NCBI RefSeq assembly: GCF_034313845.1
Contig: NZ_JAVIWN010000003.1
From: Actimicrobium sp034313845
Lineage (GTDB): Bacteria; Pseudomonadota; Gammaproteobacteria; Burkholderiales; Burkholderiaceae_D
DNA: 64,000 nucleotides
Reading direction: 5' to 3' (one strand)
Shown piece by piece: positions 16,275 through 25,750 of this stretch. The notes under the pieces are model-generated. The model saw nothing but the letters and a program-made list of their open reading frames with translations, had not been told where the DNA came from and made no database searches. The position numbers were made by a program, and so were the translations under genes. Position 1 is the first letter of the stretch. Each line of letters starts with the position of its first letter.

Positions 16275-18971
16275 ATGTCAGCTCAGCTCGATCAAGTCCT
16301 GGCGCAAGCCGCCACCGATCCCGATGTCATCGAAACGCAAGAGTGGCTCGATGCCCTCGAAGCCGTGATTGAAAACGAAGGCCCCGAACGCGCGCACTAC
16401 CTGATGGAGCGCATGGTCGACCTGGCCCGCCGCCGCGGTGCTCATATCCCGTTTTCCAGCAATACCGCTTACGTCAACACGATCCCGAACGATCTCGGTG
16501 CCCACTGTCCCGGCAATCTCGAATTTGAAGAGCGCCTGCGCTCGTGGATGCGCTGGAATGCGATGGCGATGGTGGTCAAGACCAACCGTGCCGATGGCGA
16601 CCTCGGCGGCCACATTTCCAGTTTTGCTTCGCTGGCCAACATGCTCGGCATCGGCTTCAACCACTTCTGGCACGCACCGACCGAAGAGCACGGCGGCGAC
16701 CTGCTCTACATTCAGGGTCACTCCTCGCCCGGCATTTATGCCCGTGCGTTCCTCGAAGGCCGCTTGACCGAAGAACAGATGCTGAACTTCCGTCGCGAAG
16801 TCGATGGCAAGGGTTTGTCGTCGTATCCGCATCCGAAACTGATGCCGGAGTTCTGGCAGTTCCCGACCGTCTCGATGGGCCTTGGCCCGCTGATGGCGAT
16901 TTATCAGGCGCGCTTCCTCAAGTACCTGCATGCGCGCGAAATCGCCAAGACCGACAACCGCAAGGTCTGGGTCTTTTGCGGCGATGGCGAAATGGACGAG
17001 CCGGAATCGATGGGCGCGATCGGCATGGCCGGCCGCGAGATGCTCGACAACCTCGTCATGGTGGTCAACTGCAACCTGCAGCGCCTCGATGGTCCGGTGC
17101 GCGGTAACGGCAAGATCATCCAGGAACTCGAAGCCGATTTCCGTGGTGCAGGCTGGAATGTCGTCAAGGTCATCTGGGGTCCGGGCTGGGATGAACTGCT
17201 GGCCAAGGACAAGGAAGGCATCCTGCAGCGCGTGATGATGGAAACCGTCGACGGCGAGTACCAGAATTACAAGGCCAAGGACGGCGCGTACGTGCGCAAG
17301 AATTTCTTTGGCAAGCATCCGAAATTACTCGAGATGGTCGCCAACATGACCGACGACGATATCTGGCGCCTGACCCGTGGCGGTCACGATCCGCACAAGA
17401 TTTACGCGGCGTTCAAGATCGCCCAGGAAGCCAAGGGTCAGCCGACCGTCTTGCTGGTCAAGACCGTCAAGGGTTTCGGCATGGGCAAATCCGGCGAGGC
17501 GCGCAACACCGCGCACCAGACCAAGAAGCTCGACGATGAATCCATCCGCGAAATGCGCGACCGCTTCGCGATCCCGATTGCGGATGACGAACTGGCCGAC
17601 GTGCCGTTCTTCAAACCGTCCGACGATGCGCCGGAAATGAAGTATCTGCACGAGCGCCGCCAGGCCCTCGGCGGCTATCTGCCACAACGTCGCATGCATG
17701 CCGACGAGACCCTGAAAGTGCCGGAGCTGTCGGTGTTCAAGGCGGTGCTCGATCCGACTGCCGAAGGGCGCGAAATTTCGACCACACAAGCGTATGTTCG
17801 GGTGATCTCGATCCTGCTGCGCGACGCAGCGCTGGGTCCGCGCGTGGTACCGATTCTGGTCGATGAGGCGCGCACGTTCGGCATGGAAGGCTTGTTCCGC
17901 CAGATCGGCATCTTCAACCAGCAAGGTCAGTTGTATGAGCCGGTCGACAAGGATCAGGTCAGCTACTACCGCGAAGACAAGGCTGGCCAGATCCTGCAAG
18001 AGGGTATCAACGAAGCTGGTGCAATGAGTTCGTGGATTGCTGCGGCCACCTCGTATTCGACCAACAACCGCATCATGGTGCCGTTCTATACCTTCTATTC
18101 GATGTTCGGTCTGCAGCGCGTCGGTGACCTGGCCTGGGCTGCTGGCGACATGCGTTCACGCGGTTTCCTGATGGGCGGTACCGCCGGACGGACCACGTTG
18201 AATGGCGAAGGCTTGCAGCACGAAGATGGTCACAGCCATGTACTGGCCTCGACGATCCCGAACTGCCTGCCGTATGACCCGACCTTCGCGCATGAAGTCG
18301 CCGTCATCCTGCACGACGGTCTCAAGCGCATGATCGAACAGCAGGAAGATGTGTTCTATTACATCACCCTGATGAATGAAAATTACAGCCATCCGGGTAT
18401 CAAGGAAGGTCAGGAAGCCGGCATCCTGAAAGGCTTGTATCTGCTTCAGGAAGGCAAGGCCGACACCAAGCTGCGCGTGCAACTGATGGGCTCCGGCACC
18501 ATCCTGCGCGAAGTCATTGCGGCAGTCGATTTGCTGCAGGATGACTGGGGCATTGGTGCCGATGTCTGGTCGGCGCCATCGCTGACCTTGCTGGCCCGCG
18601 ATGGCCAGGATGTCGAGCGCTGGAACATGCTGCATCCGACCGAGCCGGAGCGCGCTGCGCATATCACGCAATGCTTGCAAGAGACCAGGGGACCGGTTGT
18701 TGTCGCCACCGATTACATGCGCACGTTTGCCGAACAGGTGCGGGCGTTCGTTCCGAAGGGTCGCAGCTACAAGGTGCTGGGTACCGATGGTTTCGGTCGT
18801 TCGGATTCGCGTGCCAAGCTGCGTGAATTTTTCGAGGTCAATCGCTATTACGTGACCGTTGCCGCACTCAAATCGCTGGCCGATGAAGGTGCCATCGAAC
18901 AGGCCATCGTCGAGCAGGCGATTGTGAAATACGGGATCAATCCGGAAAAACCGAATCCGGTTACCCAGTAA
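16275..18971 (+). CDS. aceE: Pyruvate dehydrogenase E1 component, homodimeric type
   Basis: An 898-residue E1 subunit that decarboxylates pyruvate with thiamine diphosphate and reductively acetylates the lipoyl groups of E2. The thiamine-binding GDGEMDEPES motif, the ensuing VNCNLQRLDGPVRGNGK, and the C-terminal DSRAKLREFFEVN are characteristic of AceE. The start at 16275 is in frame with the conserved chain and preceded by CAGGAGA; an overlapping ATG at 16271 is in another frame. First gene of aceE-aceF-lpdA, transcribed rightward from a good promoter. Confidence 0.97.
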   Translation: MSAQLDQVLAQAATDPDVIETQEWLDALEAVIENEGPERAHYLMERMVDLARRRGAHIPFSSNTAYVNTIPNDLGAHCPGNLEFEERLRSWMRWNAMAMVVKTNRADGDLGGHISSFASLANMLGIGFNHFWHAPTEEHGGDLLYIQGHSSPGIYARAFLEGRLTEEQMLNFRREVDGKGLSSYPHPKLMPEFWQFPTVSMGLGPLMAIYQARFLKYLHAREIAKTDNRKVWVFCGDGEMDEPESMGAIGMAGREMLDNLVMVVNCNLQRLDGPVRGNGKIIQELEADFRGAGWNVVKVIWGPGWDELLAKDKEGILQRVMMETVDGEYQNYKAKDGAYVRKNFFGKHPKLLEMVANMTDDDIWRLTRGGHDPHKIYAAFKIAQEAKGQPTVLLVKTVKGFGMGKSGEARNTAHQTKKLDDESIREMRDRFAIPIADDELADVPFFKPSDDAPEMKYLHERRQALGGYLPQRRMHADETLKVPELSVFKAVLDPTAEGREISTTQAYVRVISILLRDAALGPRVVPILVDEARTFGMEGLFRQIGIFNQQGQLYEPVDKDQVSYYREDKAGQILQEGINEAGAMSSWIAAATSYSTNNRIMVPFYTFYSMFGLQRVGDLAWAAGDMRSRGFLMGGTAGRTTLNGEGLQHEDGHSHVLASTIPNCLPYDPTFAHEVAVILHDGLKRMIEQQEDVFYYITLMNENYSHPGIKEGQEAGILKGLYLLQEGKADTKLRVQLMGSGTILREVIAAVDLLQDDWGIGADVWSAPSLTLLARDGQDVERWNMLHPTEPERAAHITQCLQETRGPVVVATDYMRTFAEQVRAFVPKGRSYKVLGTDGFGRSDSRAKLREFFEVNRYYVTVAALKSLADEGAIEQAIVEQAIVKYGINPEKPNPVTQ

Positions 18972-19051
18972 TTCATCGAACCCCATCCTTACCGCAGCGA
19001 CCGCGCATGACCATGCGCGGTCGCTGCTGATAAAAAATACGGAGCAACGTC

Positions 19052-20410
19052 ATGAGTGTGAGTGAAATCAAAGTCCCGGATATCGGCGATTTCAAGGAAG
19101 TCGAAATCATCGAACTGCTGGTCAAAGTGGGCGACACGATCAAGGTCGACCAGTCACTGATCACGGTCGAGTCGGACAAGGCCAGCATGGAAATCCCGTC
19201 CAGCGGTGCTGGCGTGATCAAGGAAATCAAGGTCAAGGTCGGCGACAAGGTTGCGATGGGTTCGCCGTTGCTGACCCTTGAAGCGTCCGACGCAGCGGCC
19301 GAGCCAGCAGCGGCAGAAGCAAAGCCTGCTGCCGTCGAGGCACCAGCGCCAGCGCCGGCACCGGAAAAAACTGAAGCGAAAATCGAGGCAGCTCCTGCAC
19401 CGGCACCAGCACCGGCACCAGCACCAGCACCAGCACCGGCACCAGCAGCGGCACCAGCAGCGGCACCAGCAGCCAGCGGCAAGCCAGCCCACGCCTCGCC
19501 ATCGATCCGTAAATTCGCCCGCGAACTCGGCGTCGATCTGGTCAAGGTCGGCGGGACCGGTCCGAAAGGCCGCATCCTGCACGAAGACGTGCAGAGCTTC
19601 GTCAAGGCCGCACTGGCCGGTGGTGGCGCGGTCGCTGCCTCGTCGGTGCCACGCAATGGTTCCGGTGCCGGCATGGACCTGTTGCCATGGCCATCGCTGG
19701 ACTTCACCAAGTTCGGCGCGATCGAAGTGCAACCGCTGTCACGCATCAAGAAGCTCAGCGGCCCTAACCTGCATCGCAACTGGGTGATGATTCCGCATGT
19801 CACGCAATTCGATGAAGCTGACGTCACTGACCTCGAAGACTTCCGTAAATCGTCCAATACGGCGCTGGCCAAGTCCGGCGTCAAGCTGACGATGCTGGCG
19901 TTTGTCATCAAGGCCAGCGTCGCTGCGCTGAAAAAATTCCCGGCTTTCAATTCATCGCTCGATGCGACCGGTGAAAACCTGATCCTCAAGCAGTACTACA
20001 ACATCGGTTTTGCCGCCGACACACCGAACGGCCTGATGGTCCCGGTGATCAAGGATGTCGACAAAAAAGGCATCGCACAAATCGCTACTGAAATGGGCGA
20101 GCTGTCGGCGCAAGCGCGTGACGGCAAGCTCAAGGGCGGCGACATGCAAGGCGCGACGTTCACGATTTCGTCTCTGGGCGGGATTGGCGGGACGATGTTC
20201 ACGCCGATCATCAACGCACCGGAAGTGGCCATCCTCGGTTTGTCGAAAGCCTCGATCAAGCCGGTCTGGGATGGCAAGCAATTCCAGCCGCGCCTGATGA
20301 TGGGCATGTCGCTGTCGTACGACCATCGCGTCGTCGATGGTGCGATGGGTGCGCGCTTCTCGGTGTATCTGTCCGAGGCACTGGTCGATTTGCGCGTCAC
20401 GTTGCTGTAA
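19052..20410 (+). CDS. aceF: Dihydrolipoamide acetyltransferase, E2 of pyruvate dehydrogenase
   Basis: A 452-residue E2 core subunit. It has a single lipoyl domain (residues 1-75, lipoyl-Lys43 in VESDKASMEI), then a long Ala/Pro linker of roughly 65 residues containing an (AP)n run. The peripheral-subunit-binding domain follows (SPSIRKFARELGVDL to GRILHEDVQSF), then the catalytic domain ending in SYDHRVVDGAMGARF, whose His and Asp are the acetyltransferase residues. Escherichia coli AceF has three lipoyl domains; one domain here is compensated by the extra one on E3. It follows aceE by about 80 bp. Confidence 0.96.
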   Translation: MSVSEIKVPDIGDFKEVEIIELLVKVGDTIKVDQSLITVESDKASMEIPSSGAGVIKEIKVKVGDKVAMGSPLLTLEASDAAAEPAAAEAKPAAVEAPAPAPAPEKTEAKIEAAPAPAPAPAPAPAPAPAPAAAPAAAPAASGKPAHASPSIRKFARELGVDLVKVGGTGPKGRILHEDVQSFVKAALAGGGAVAASSVPRNGSGAGMDLLPWPSLDFTKFGAIEVQPLSRIKKLSGPNLHRNWVMIPHVTQFDEADVTDLEDFRKSSNTALAKSGVKLTMLAFVIKASVAALKKFPAFNSSLDATGENLILKQYYNIGFAADTPNGLMVPVIKDVDKKGIAQIATEMGELSAQARDGKLKGGDMQGATFTISSLGGIGGTMFTPIINAPEVAILGLSKASIKPVWDGKQFQPRLMMGMSLSYDHRVVDGAMGARFSVYLSEALVDLRVTLL

Positions 20411-20472
20411 AGCGGCACGCCACGAATGCAACCCAGCCCGCGCCTGCGCGGGTGACGAACCTGGAGACATGA

Positions 20473-22245
20473 ATGAGTCTGATTGAAGTGAAAGTCCCCG
20501 ACATCGGCGACTTCAAGGAAGTGGAAATCATCGAACTGCTGGTCAAGGTGGGCGATACCGTCAAGGTCGACCAGTCGCTGATCACGGTCGAATCCGACAA
20601 GGCCAGCATGGAGATTCCATCGAGCCATGCCGGCGTCATCAAGGAACTGAAGATCAAGGTCGGCGACAAGGTCGCGATGGGATCACTGATGCTGATGCTG
20701 GAATCGGCGGAGGCGGCCGCACCTGCACCTGCGGCAGCGCCCGCAGCGGCAACTGCATCGGCAACGCCTGCTGCTGCACCTGCTGCTGCACCCGCTGTTG
20801 CTGCACCTGTCGCCGCTGGCTTCGACGGCAAGGCCGACATCGAATGCGACACGCTGGTTCTCGGCGCCGGTCCCGGCGGCTACACCGCCGCGTTCCGTGC
20901 CGCCGACCTCGGCCAGAAAGTCGTGCTGATCGAACGTTACGCGACCTTGGGCGGAGTCTGTCTGAACGTCGGTTGCATCCCGTCGAAAGCCCTGCTGCAT
21001 GCGGCAAAAGTCATCACCGAAGCCGAAGAGATGTCGCACTTCGGTATCAAGATGTCGTCGCCGGAAATCGACCTCGACGCGTTGCGCAGCTGGAAAGACG
21101 GCATCATCAAGAAGCTCACCGGCGGATTGACCAGCTTGTCCAAGGCGCGCAAGGTACAGGTCGTCGAAGGCAAGGGCGTATTCAGTTCGGCCAATACCGT
21201 CACCGTCGAAACCAAAGACGGCAGCAAGGTCATCGCGTTCAAGAATGCGATCATCGCGGCCGGTTCGGCGGTCTCGAAAATCCCGGGCTTTCCGTACGAT
21301 GATCCACGCGTCATCGACTCGACCGGCGCGCTCGAACTGCGTCAGATTCCGAAGAAGATGCTGGTCATCGGCGGCGGCATCATCGGCCTCGAAATGGCCT
21401 GCGTGTATGACGCGCTGGGCAGCAAGATCACCGTCGTCGAATTTGCCGACGGCCTGATTCCGGCGGCCGACCGCGACATGGTGCGTCCGCTGCACAAGCG
21501 CATCGAGAAACGCTACGACGCGATCTACCTGAAAACCAAAGTCACCAAGCTCGAAGCGCGTGTCGACGGCTTGCTGGCCACTTTTGAAGGCGACAACGCA
21601 CCGAAAGAACCGCAACTGTTCGACATGGTCCTGATGGCAGTTGGTCGCCGTCCGAATGGCCGTGAAGTCGGTGCCGACAAGGCCGGCGTGGTGGTCAACG
21701 AGCGCGGCTTCATCCCGGTCGACAAGCAGCAGCGCACCAACGTCGCCAACATCTTTGCGATCGGCGACATTTGCGGCGATCCGATGCTGGCCCACAAGGC
21801 CACCAACGAAGCCAAGGTTGCCGCCGAAGTCATCGGTGGTCACAAGGTCCAGTTCGATGCGATGACCATTCCGTCGGTGGCGTACACCGACCCCGAAATC
21901 GCGTGGATGGGCGTCACCGAAAATGAAGCCAAGGCGCAAAACATCCCGTTTGAAAAAGTCAATTTCCCGTGGGCGGCCAGTGGTCGTGCGCTGGCGGTGG
22001 GCCGTGACGAAGGGTCGACCAAGCTGTTGTGGGATCCGTCGACCAAGCGCTTGATTGGTGCCGGTATTGTCGGCGTCAATGCCGGCGAATTGCTGGCCGA
22101 GCTGGTGCTGGCGATGGAAATGGGCGCTGATCTCGAAGATATCGCGCTGACCATCCACGCGCATCCGACCTTGTCGGAGACACCGATGTTCGCTGCCGAA
22201 ATGGCGCTGGGGACGATTACGGACTTGTATATTCCGAAGAAATAA
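20473..22245 (+). CDS. lpdA: Dihydrolipoyl dehydrogenase E3 with N-terminal lipoyl domain
   Basis: A 590-residue E3 that re-oxidises dihydrolipoamide with FAD and NAD. The first 75 residues form a lipoyl domain nearly identical to that of AceF (lipoyl-Lys43), joined by an Ala-rich linker to the flavoprotein. The FAD motif is LVLGAGPGGYTAAFRAADLG; the redox disulfide is in GGVCLNVGCIPSKALLH; the NAD motif is LVIGGGIIGLEMA; the C-terminal HAHPTLSETP supplies the His-Glu pair. Lipoyl-E3 fusions are known in Neisseria and other betaproteobacteria. It is the third gene of the operon, closed by a terminator. Confidence 0.96.
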   Translation: MSLIEVKVPDIGDFKEVEIIELLVKVGDTVKVDQSLITVESDKASMEIPSSHAGVIKELKIKVGDKVAMGSLMLMLESAEAAAPAPAAAPAAATASATPAAAPAAAPAVAAPVAAGFDGKADIECDTLVLGAGPGGYTAAFRAADLGQKVVLIERYATLGGVCLNVGCIPSKALLHAAKVITEAEEMSHFGIKMSSPEIDLDALRSWKDGIIKKLTGGLTSLSKARKVQVVEGKGVFSSANTVTVETKDGSKVIAFKNAIIAAGSAVSKIPGFPYDDPRVIDSTGALELRQIPKKMLVIGGGIIGLEMACVYDALGSKITVVEFADGLIPAADRDMVRPLHKRIEKRYDAIYLKTKVTKLEARVDGLLATFEGDNAPKEPQLFDMVLMAVGRRPNGREVGADKAGVVVNERGFIPVDKQQRTNVANIFAIGDICGDPMLAHKATNEAKVAAEVIGGHKVQFDAMTIPSVAYTDPEIAWMGVTENEAKAQNIPFEKVNFPWAASGRALAVGRDEGSTKLLWDPSTKRLIGAGIVGVNAGELLAELVLAMEMGADLEDIALTIHAHPTLSETPMFAAEMALGTITDLYIPKK

Positions 22246-22266
22246 TCGCGCTCCGCGTGTTGCATC

Positions 22267-22300
22267 AAGCCCGCCAGCGCAGTGCGCCGGCGGGCTTTTT
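22267..22300 (+). terminator. Intrinsic terminator after lpdA
   Basis: A GC-rich stem AGCCCGCC..GCGC paired with GCGC..GGCGGGCT (one mismatch, loop AGT), followed by five T residues. It closes the aceE-aceF-lpdA transcript and reaches the end of the convergent CheW gene. Confidence 0.85.
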
Positions 22301-24834
22301 CATGCAGCCAGTGTTTCCATGGTGGGCTGCTCCGGCAGCAACAAGCCAAACAGAAAATCGATATCGAGCACCTGGATCAGCAAGCGACCTGCATTGGCCT
22401 TGATCAGGTTGCACACCATCCGGCCGCTGTGCTGCGTGACAAATGGTGCGGTGGTGATCTGCGCCGCATCGAATTGCGCGACCGCGTGCAGTTCACCGAC
22501 CAGCAGGCCGATGACCTGGCCCCCGAGCTCGACAATGACAACCTGATTGGCGCTGTTCTGTGTGGACGGTACGCCACTGAACAGGTACGACAGATCAAAG
22601 ACCCAGACATAGCGGTCGATTTCACCATCGCGCTGCAAGATCACCACGCCGACCCGGTCGGTACGACCGCCCAGCGAGACCGGCTTGACCGCGCTGGCCG
22701 GCAACGCTTCGAGCACGTTGCCGGCGGCCAGCGCCAGCAAGGCATCGTCGACAAAGAAGGTGGCGAATTCCTGGCCGCCGGTGCGGGTCGGATCGCTGTC
22801 AATGCGCAGCGTGGCGCGATGACCGGCGTGGTTGCGTGCACTGACTGCGCCGAGCTGCGCGTAGACGATCGCCAGGACATCTTCGCAATAGCCATCAGAC
22901 ACCTTGAATTCGCGATAGCCGTTCGATACCGTCACGCCGAGTACGGCGTAGTGACCGTCATGGATCACGATGCGCGAGCTGCTGCTGCCATTGGGCAGTT
23001 GCCGCAGTGCCGGGTCGAGATCGAGCAGGCTGCCGACCGGACGCGTCGGGTCGGTGCTGGCAATGATGCGGCCTTGCCGGTCAATAAACAGCGCACTCAT
23101 TGATGCATCGCTGTCGAGCGCACCGTGCAGCATCGCTGAAAATTCCGGTCCCGCATCAAACACGATGCCGATGCCGCCGACGATGCGGGCCGCATTGTGC
23201 GGATCGCGGATGGCGGCGTGATAGACGTAGGTCGGCACGTCGCCGTACAACGGTGCAGGATCGAACGGCGTGACATGGAATGCCTGTTCCGAGCGCAACG
23301 CACATACTGCAGCCAGGGTCGCGGCATCGATGCAGTTGCCGCAGACCGACGGCGCGCCGAGGTCTTCATTGCTCGCGGCAACGATGACGCCATTGGCGTC
23401 GTAGACCACCAGCCGGGTGTAGACCGTGTAGAGGGTGTTGATGTAATTGAGCAGCGTGTTGAGCGCGGTGGTGTCGGCATTGTCTCCGGCCAGCGCGCTG
23501 CGCAGTTCCGGTGTCAGCGCCCACCAGCGGCAGTCATCCGAGCGCTCGTACAGATTGCGGTCCAGCAGGTCGACCAGCAGGTGCGCGGTGAATTCGGCAT
23601 GGCGCAATTTGGAGGCCAGCACCGTGTCGTAGAGTTCGCCGATCGAGGTGGCAAACAGCGCATCGCTGCGCGCGCCGGTTTCACTGATTTGTTCGAGTAC
23701 CGACTTGAGCTTGCGCGCCTCGTCGTTCTCGCCCGCGGTCATGACCTGGCCATTCCAGACCACGCGCCGGATCGTGCTGGCCGCACTGATGATCTGGAAC
23801 AGCGGCGGGCAAAAGGTATGGGCCTGCGACAGCAAGCCATCAGCCAGCGCCGGATCGAGAGCGCTGCGGGTGGCGTGGTCATTGCTGTTGAAAGCGACAT
23901 CGACCGGCATCATCACTTGACCCTGCCAGCCGCGTGGTCCCGGATAGCTCTGGTAGCCTTCGGTGACGAGCGTGCGCACCAGGTAGGCGCGGCCGCCAAA
24001 CAGGCGCAGCGTGGTGTCGCCATCGCGATTGACCGGCACGATGGCACCCAGCGCAATCCATAACGGATCGCCACTTTCGATGACCCGGTTCTCGCCATCG
24101 AGCAGCAGCAGGATGGCGCGCCCGGCCGGATCGCGATGGGAGTGAAAGATGCCGGCCATCTCCTGCTCGAAATGAAAGCACAGGCAGAGCAGGCCGACGA
24201 TGGCACCGGTGTCGGGATGGTGCATGCGGCGCGAATAGATCAGCGCCTTGCGTTTGCCCGGTCGCAAGTCCGATGCGCCGAAGCTTTCCACCCAGCTGTC
24301 ACTGGCCAGCGTGCGGGCAATCAGCGCGTCGTTGCAATGCGTCAGTGGCGACTGCGGATCGATCTGGGCCAGCACGTTGCCCTGCGGGTCGAGCAGCAGG
24401 ATTTCGTCATACACGGTGTACTTGCTGCGATAGGCGCGCAGTCGTGCAGTAATGCTTTGCTGGTCGCCGTCCAGGCCGGCGACGAATGCACACAATTCGT
24501 GATCGGTTGCCAGGAAGCCGACATCGGCGGTGCGTTCGTACAGATTGCGCACCACGATGTCGATCACGTAATGCGCCTTGGTGCCGATCTCGGCCAGCAC
24601 GTTGGCGACTTTTTCGCGTACCAGGCTTTGCACCAGCTCCTGCTCCAGCTGGTTGAACCCGGCCCGGGTCGACGCCATCGTTGGCAGGATGGTGCGCGCT
24701 TCGACCGGACAGTTCATCTTGGCGGACGATTCGATCATGCGCCACATCAGATTGAGTTCGTGCAACGACTGTTCGCAGCGGATCACGTCGCGCATGTAGG
24801 GCAGGAAGGTATCGATGGCAAGTGTGTTGTTCAT
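22300..24834 (-). CDS. Cytoplasmic double-Cache protein with C-terminal CheW domain
   Basis: An 844-residue protein with no signal peptide or membrane helix. It consists of two similar sensor halves, each a helical lead-in carrying a near-repeat (DIVVRNLYERTADVGFLATD in the first, LLDRNLYERSDDCRWWALTP in the second) followed by a Cache-like alpha/beta fold (for example VYDEILLLDPQGNVLAQID, and VYTRLVVYDANGVIVAASNED). A CheW-like domain fills roughly the last 150 residues (YVWVFDLSYLFSG, VVIVELGGQVIGLLVGELHAV). No methyl-accepting or HAMP region is present. CheW adapters couple receptors to CheA, so this looks like a soluble sensor that binds the array directly. The start at 24834 follows the family-like MNNTLAIDTFLPYM. 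Confidence 0.72.
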   Translation of the reverse strand: MNNTLAIDTFLPYMRDVIRCEQSLHELNLMWRMIESSAKMNCPVEARTILPTMASTRAGFNQLEQELVQSLVREKVANVLAEIGTKAHYVIDIVVRNLYERTADVGFLATDHELCAFVAGLDGDQQSITARLRAYRSKYTVYDEILLLDPQGNVLAQIDPQSPLTHCNDALIARTLASDSWVESFGASDLRPGKRKALIYSRRMHHPDTGAIVGLLCLCFHFEQEMAGIFHSHRDPAGRAILLLLDGENRVIESGDPLWIALGAIVPVNRDGDTTLRLFGGRAYLVRTLVTEGYQSYPGPRGWQGQVMMPVDVAFNSNDHATRSALDPALADGLLSQAHTFCPPLFQIISAASTIRRVVWNGQVMTAGENDEARKLKSVLEQISETGARSDALFATSIGELYDTVLASKLRHAEFTAHLLVDLLDRNLYERSDDCRWWALTPELRSALAGDNADTTALNTLLNYINTLYTVYTRLVVYDANGVIVAASNEDLGAPSVCGNCIDAATLAAVCALRSEQAFHVTPFDPAPLYGDVPTYVYHAAIRDPHNAARIVGGIGIVFDAGPEFSAMLHGALDSDASMSALFIDRQGRIIASTDPTRPVGSLLDLDPALRQLPNGSSSSRIVIHDGHYAVLGVTVSNGYREFKVSDGYCEDVLAIVYAQLGAVSARNHAGHRATLRIDSDPTRTGGQEFATFFVDDALLALAAGNVLEALPASAVKPVSLGGRTDRVGVVILQRDGEIDRYVWVFDLSYLFSGVPSTQNSANQVVIVELGGQVIGLLVGELHAVAQFDAAQITTAPFVTQHSGRMVCNLIKANAGRLLIQVLDIDFLFGLLLPEQPTMETLAA

Positions 24835-25003
24835 GGCAGTTTCCCTGTTTGTTTTTTTAACCTTCAATTCTTCCAAGCAATTATTGTGCTTGCCGCGCTG
24901 AAGGTCAGTTGATCCAGCGCACAGTACTGGCGGTATCGGGTCACGCAGCCGAGCCGTAGCGGGCATAGTCAGGAAAGTCCAGTCAGACCAGAGACCGTTG
25001 ACG

Positions 25004-25750
25004 ATGACCTCTTCACCGACCATTGCCGCTGCCGCTGCATGCCCGGCAGCGCTGATCTTCGAAGCCCGTGGCCTGACCAAGGTCTATCAAATGGGCGACG
25101 TGCAAGTGCACGCGCTGCGCGGCGTCGACCTCGATTTGCCGGCCGGCGAATTCGTCGTCCTGCTGGGCGCATCCGGCAGCGGCAAGTCGACATTGCTCAA
25201 TATCCTGGGCGGGCTTGACGTGCCCAGCAGTGGCACCGTGCGCTACGCTGGCGCGACGTTGCAGCTGGCCGACGACGCCGTGATGACGCAGTACCGACGT
25301 CATCACGTCGGCTTTGTCTTCCAGTTCTATAACCTGATCCCTAGCCTGACTGCGCGCGAAAATGTCGCGCTGGTCACCGAGATCGCCACCGATCCGATGA
25401 CGCCCGAACAGGCGCTCGACCTGGTCGGGCTGGGCCAGCGGCTGGACCATTTCCCGGCGCAACTGTCGGGTGGCGAACAGCAGCGCGTGGCCATTGCACG
25501 GGCCGTGGCGAAGCGCCCGCAAGTGCTGCTGTGCGACGAACCGACTGGTGCGCTTGATGCGCAGACCGGCGTGCTGGTGCTCGAGGCGCTGGCCCAGGTC
25601 AATCGTGATCTTGGCACGAGCACGGTAGTAATCACCCACAATGCGGTGATTGCGGCAATGGCAGACCGGGTCGTGGTTTTTGGTGACGGACGGGTACTGC
25701 GGATCGACTGCAACGCGCACAAAAAAGCCGCCTCGGAGCTGCACTGGTGA
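25004..25750 (+). CDS. ABC transporter ATP-binding protein, LolD/MacB type
   Basis: A 248-residue ATPase of the MacB/LolD family. The Walker A GASGSGKS, Q-loop FVFQFYNLIPSLTARENV, signature LSGGEQQRVAIARA, Walker B VLLCDEPTGALD and switch His in VVITHN are complete. The N-terminus has an Ala-rich leader of about 15 residues. The start at ATG 25004 is preceded two codons earlier by an in-frame TTG. It overlaps the permease gene by four bases and is part of a three-gene operon (ATPase, FtsX-type permease, HlyD-type adaptor) typical of MacAB-like or lipoprotein/lipid export systems. Confidence 0.92.
   Translation: MTSSPTIAAAAACPAALIFEARGLTKVYQMGDVQVHALRGVDLDLPAGEFVVLLGASGSGKSTLLNILGGLDVPSSGTVRYAGATLQLADDAVMTQYRRHHVGFVFQFYNLIPSLTARENVALVTEIATDPMTPEQALDLVGLGQRLDHFPAQLSGGEQQRVAIARAVAKRPQVLLCDEPTGALDAQTGVLVLEALAQVNRDLGTSTVVITHNAVIAAMADRVVVFGDGRVLRIDCNAHKKAASELHW

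Noticed and set aside
20683..22164. A 490-codon open frame on the minus strand opposite lpdA.
   Set aside because: It is an antisense shadow of the dihydrolipoyl dehydrogenase gene with no recognisable motif.
24998..25003. TTG at 24998 as the start of the ABC ATPase.
   Set aside because: An ATG two codons later is the simpler start; the difference is two residues.
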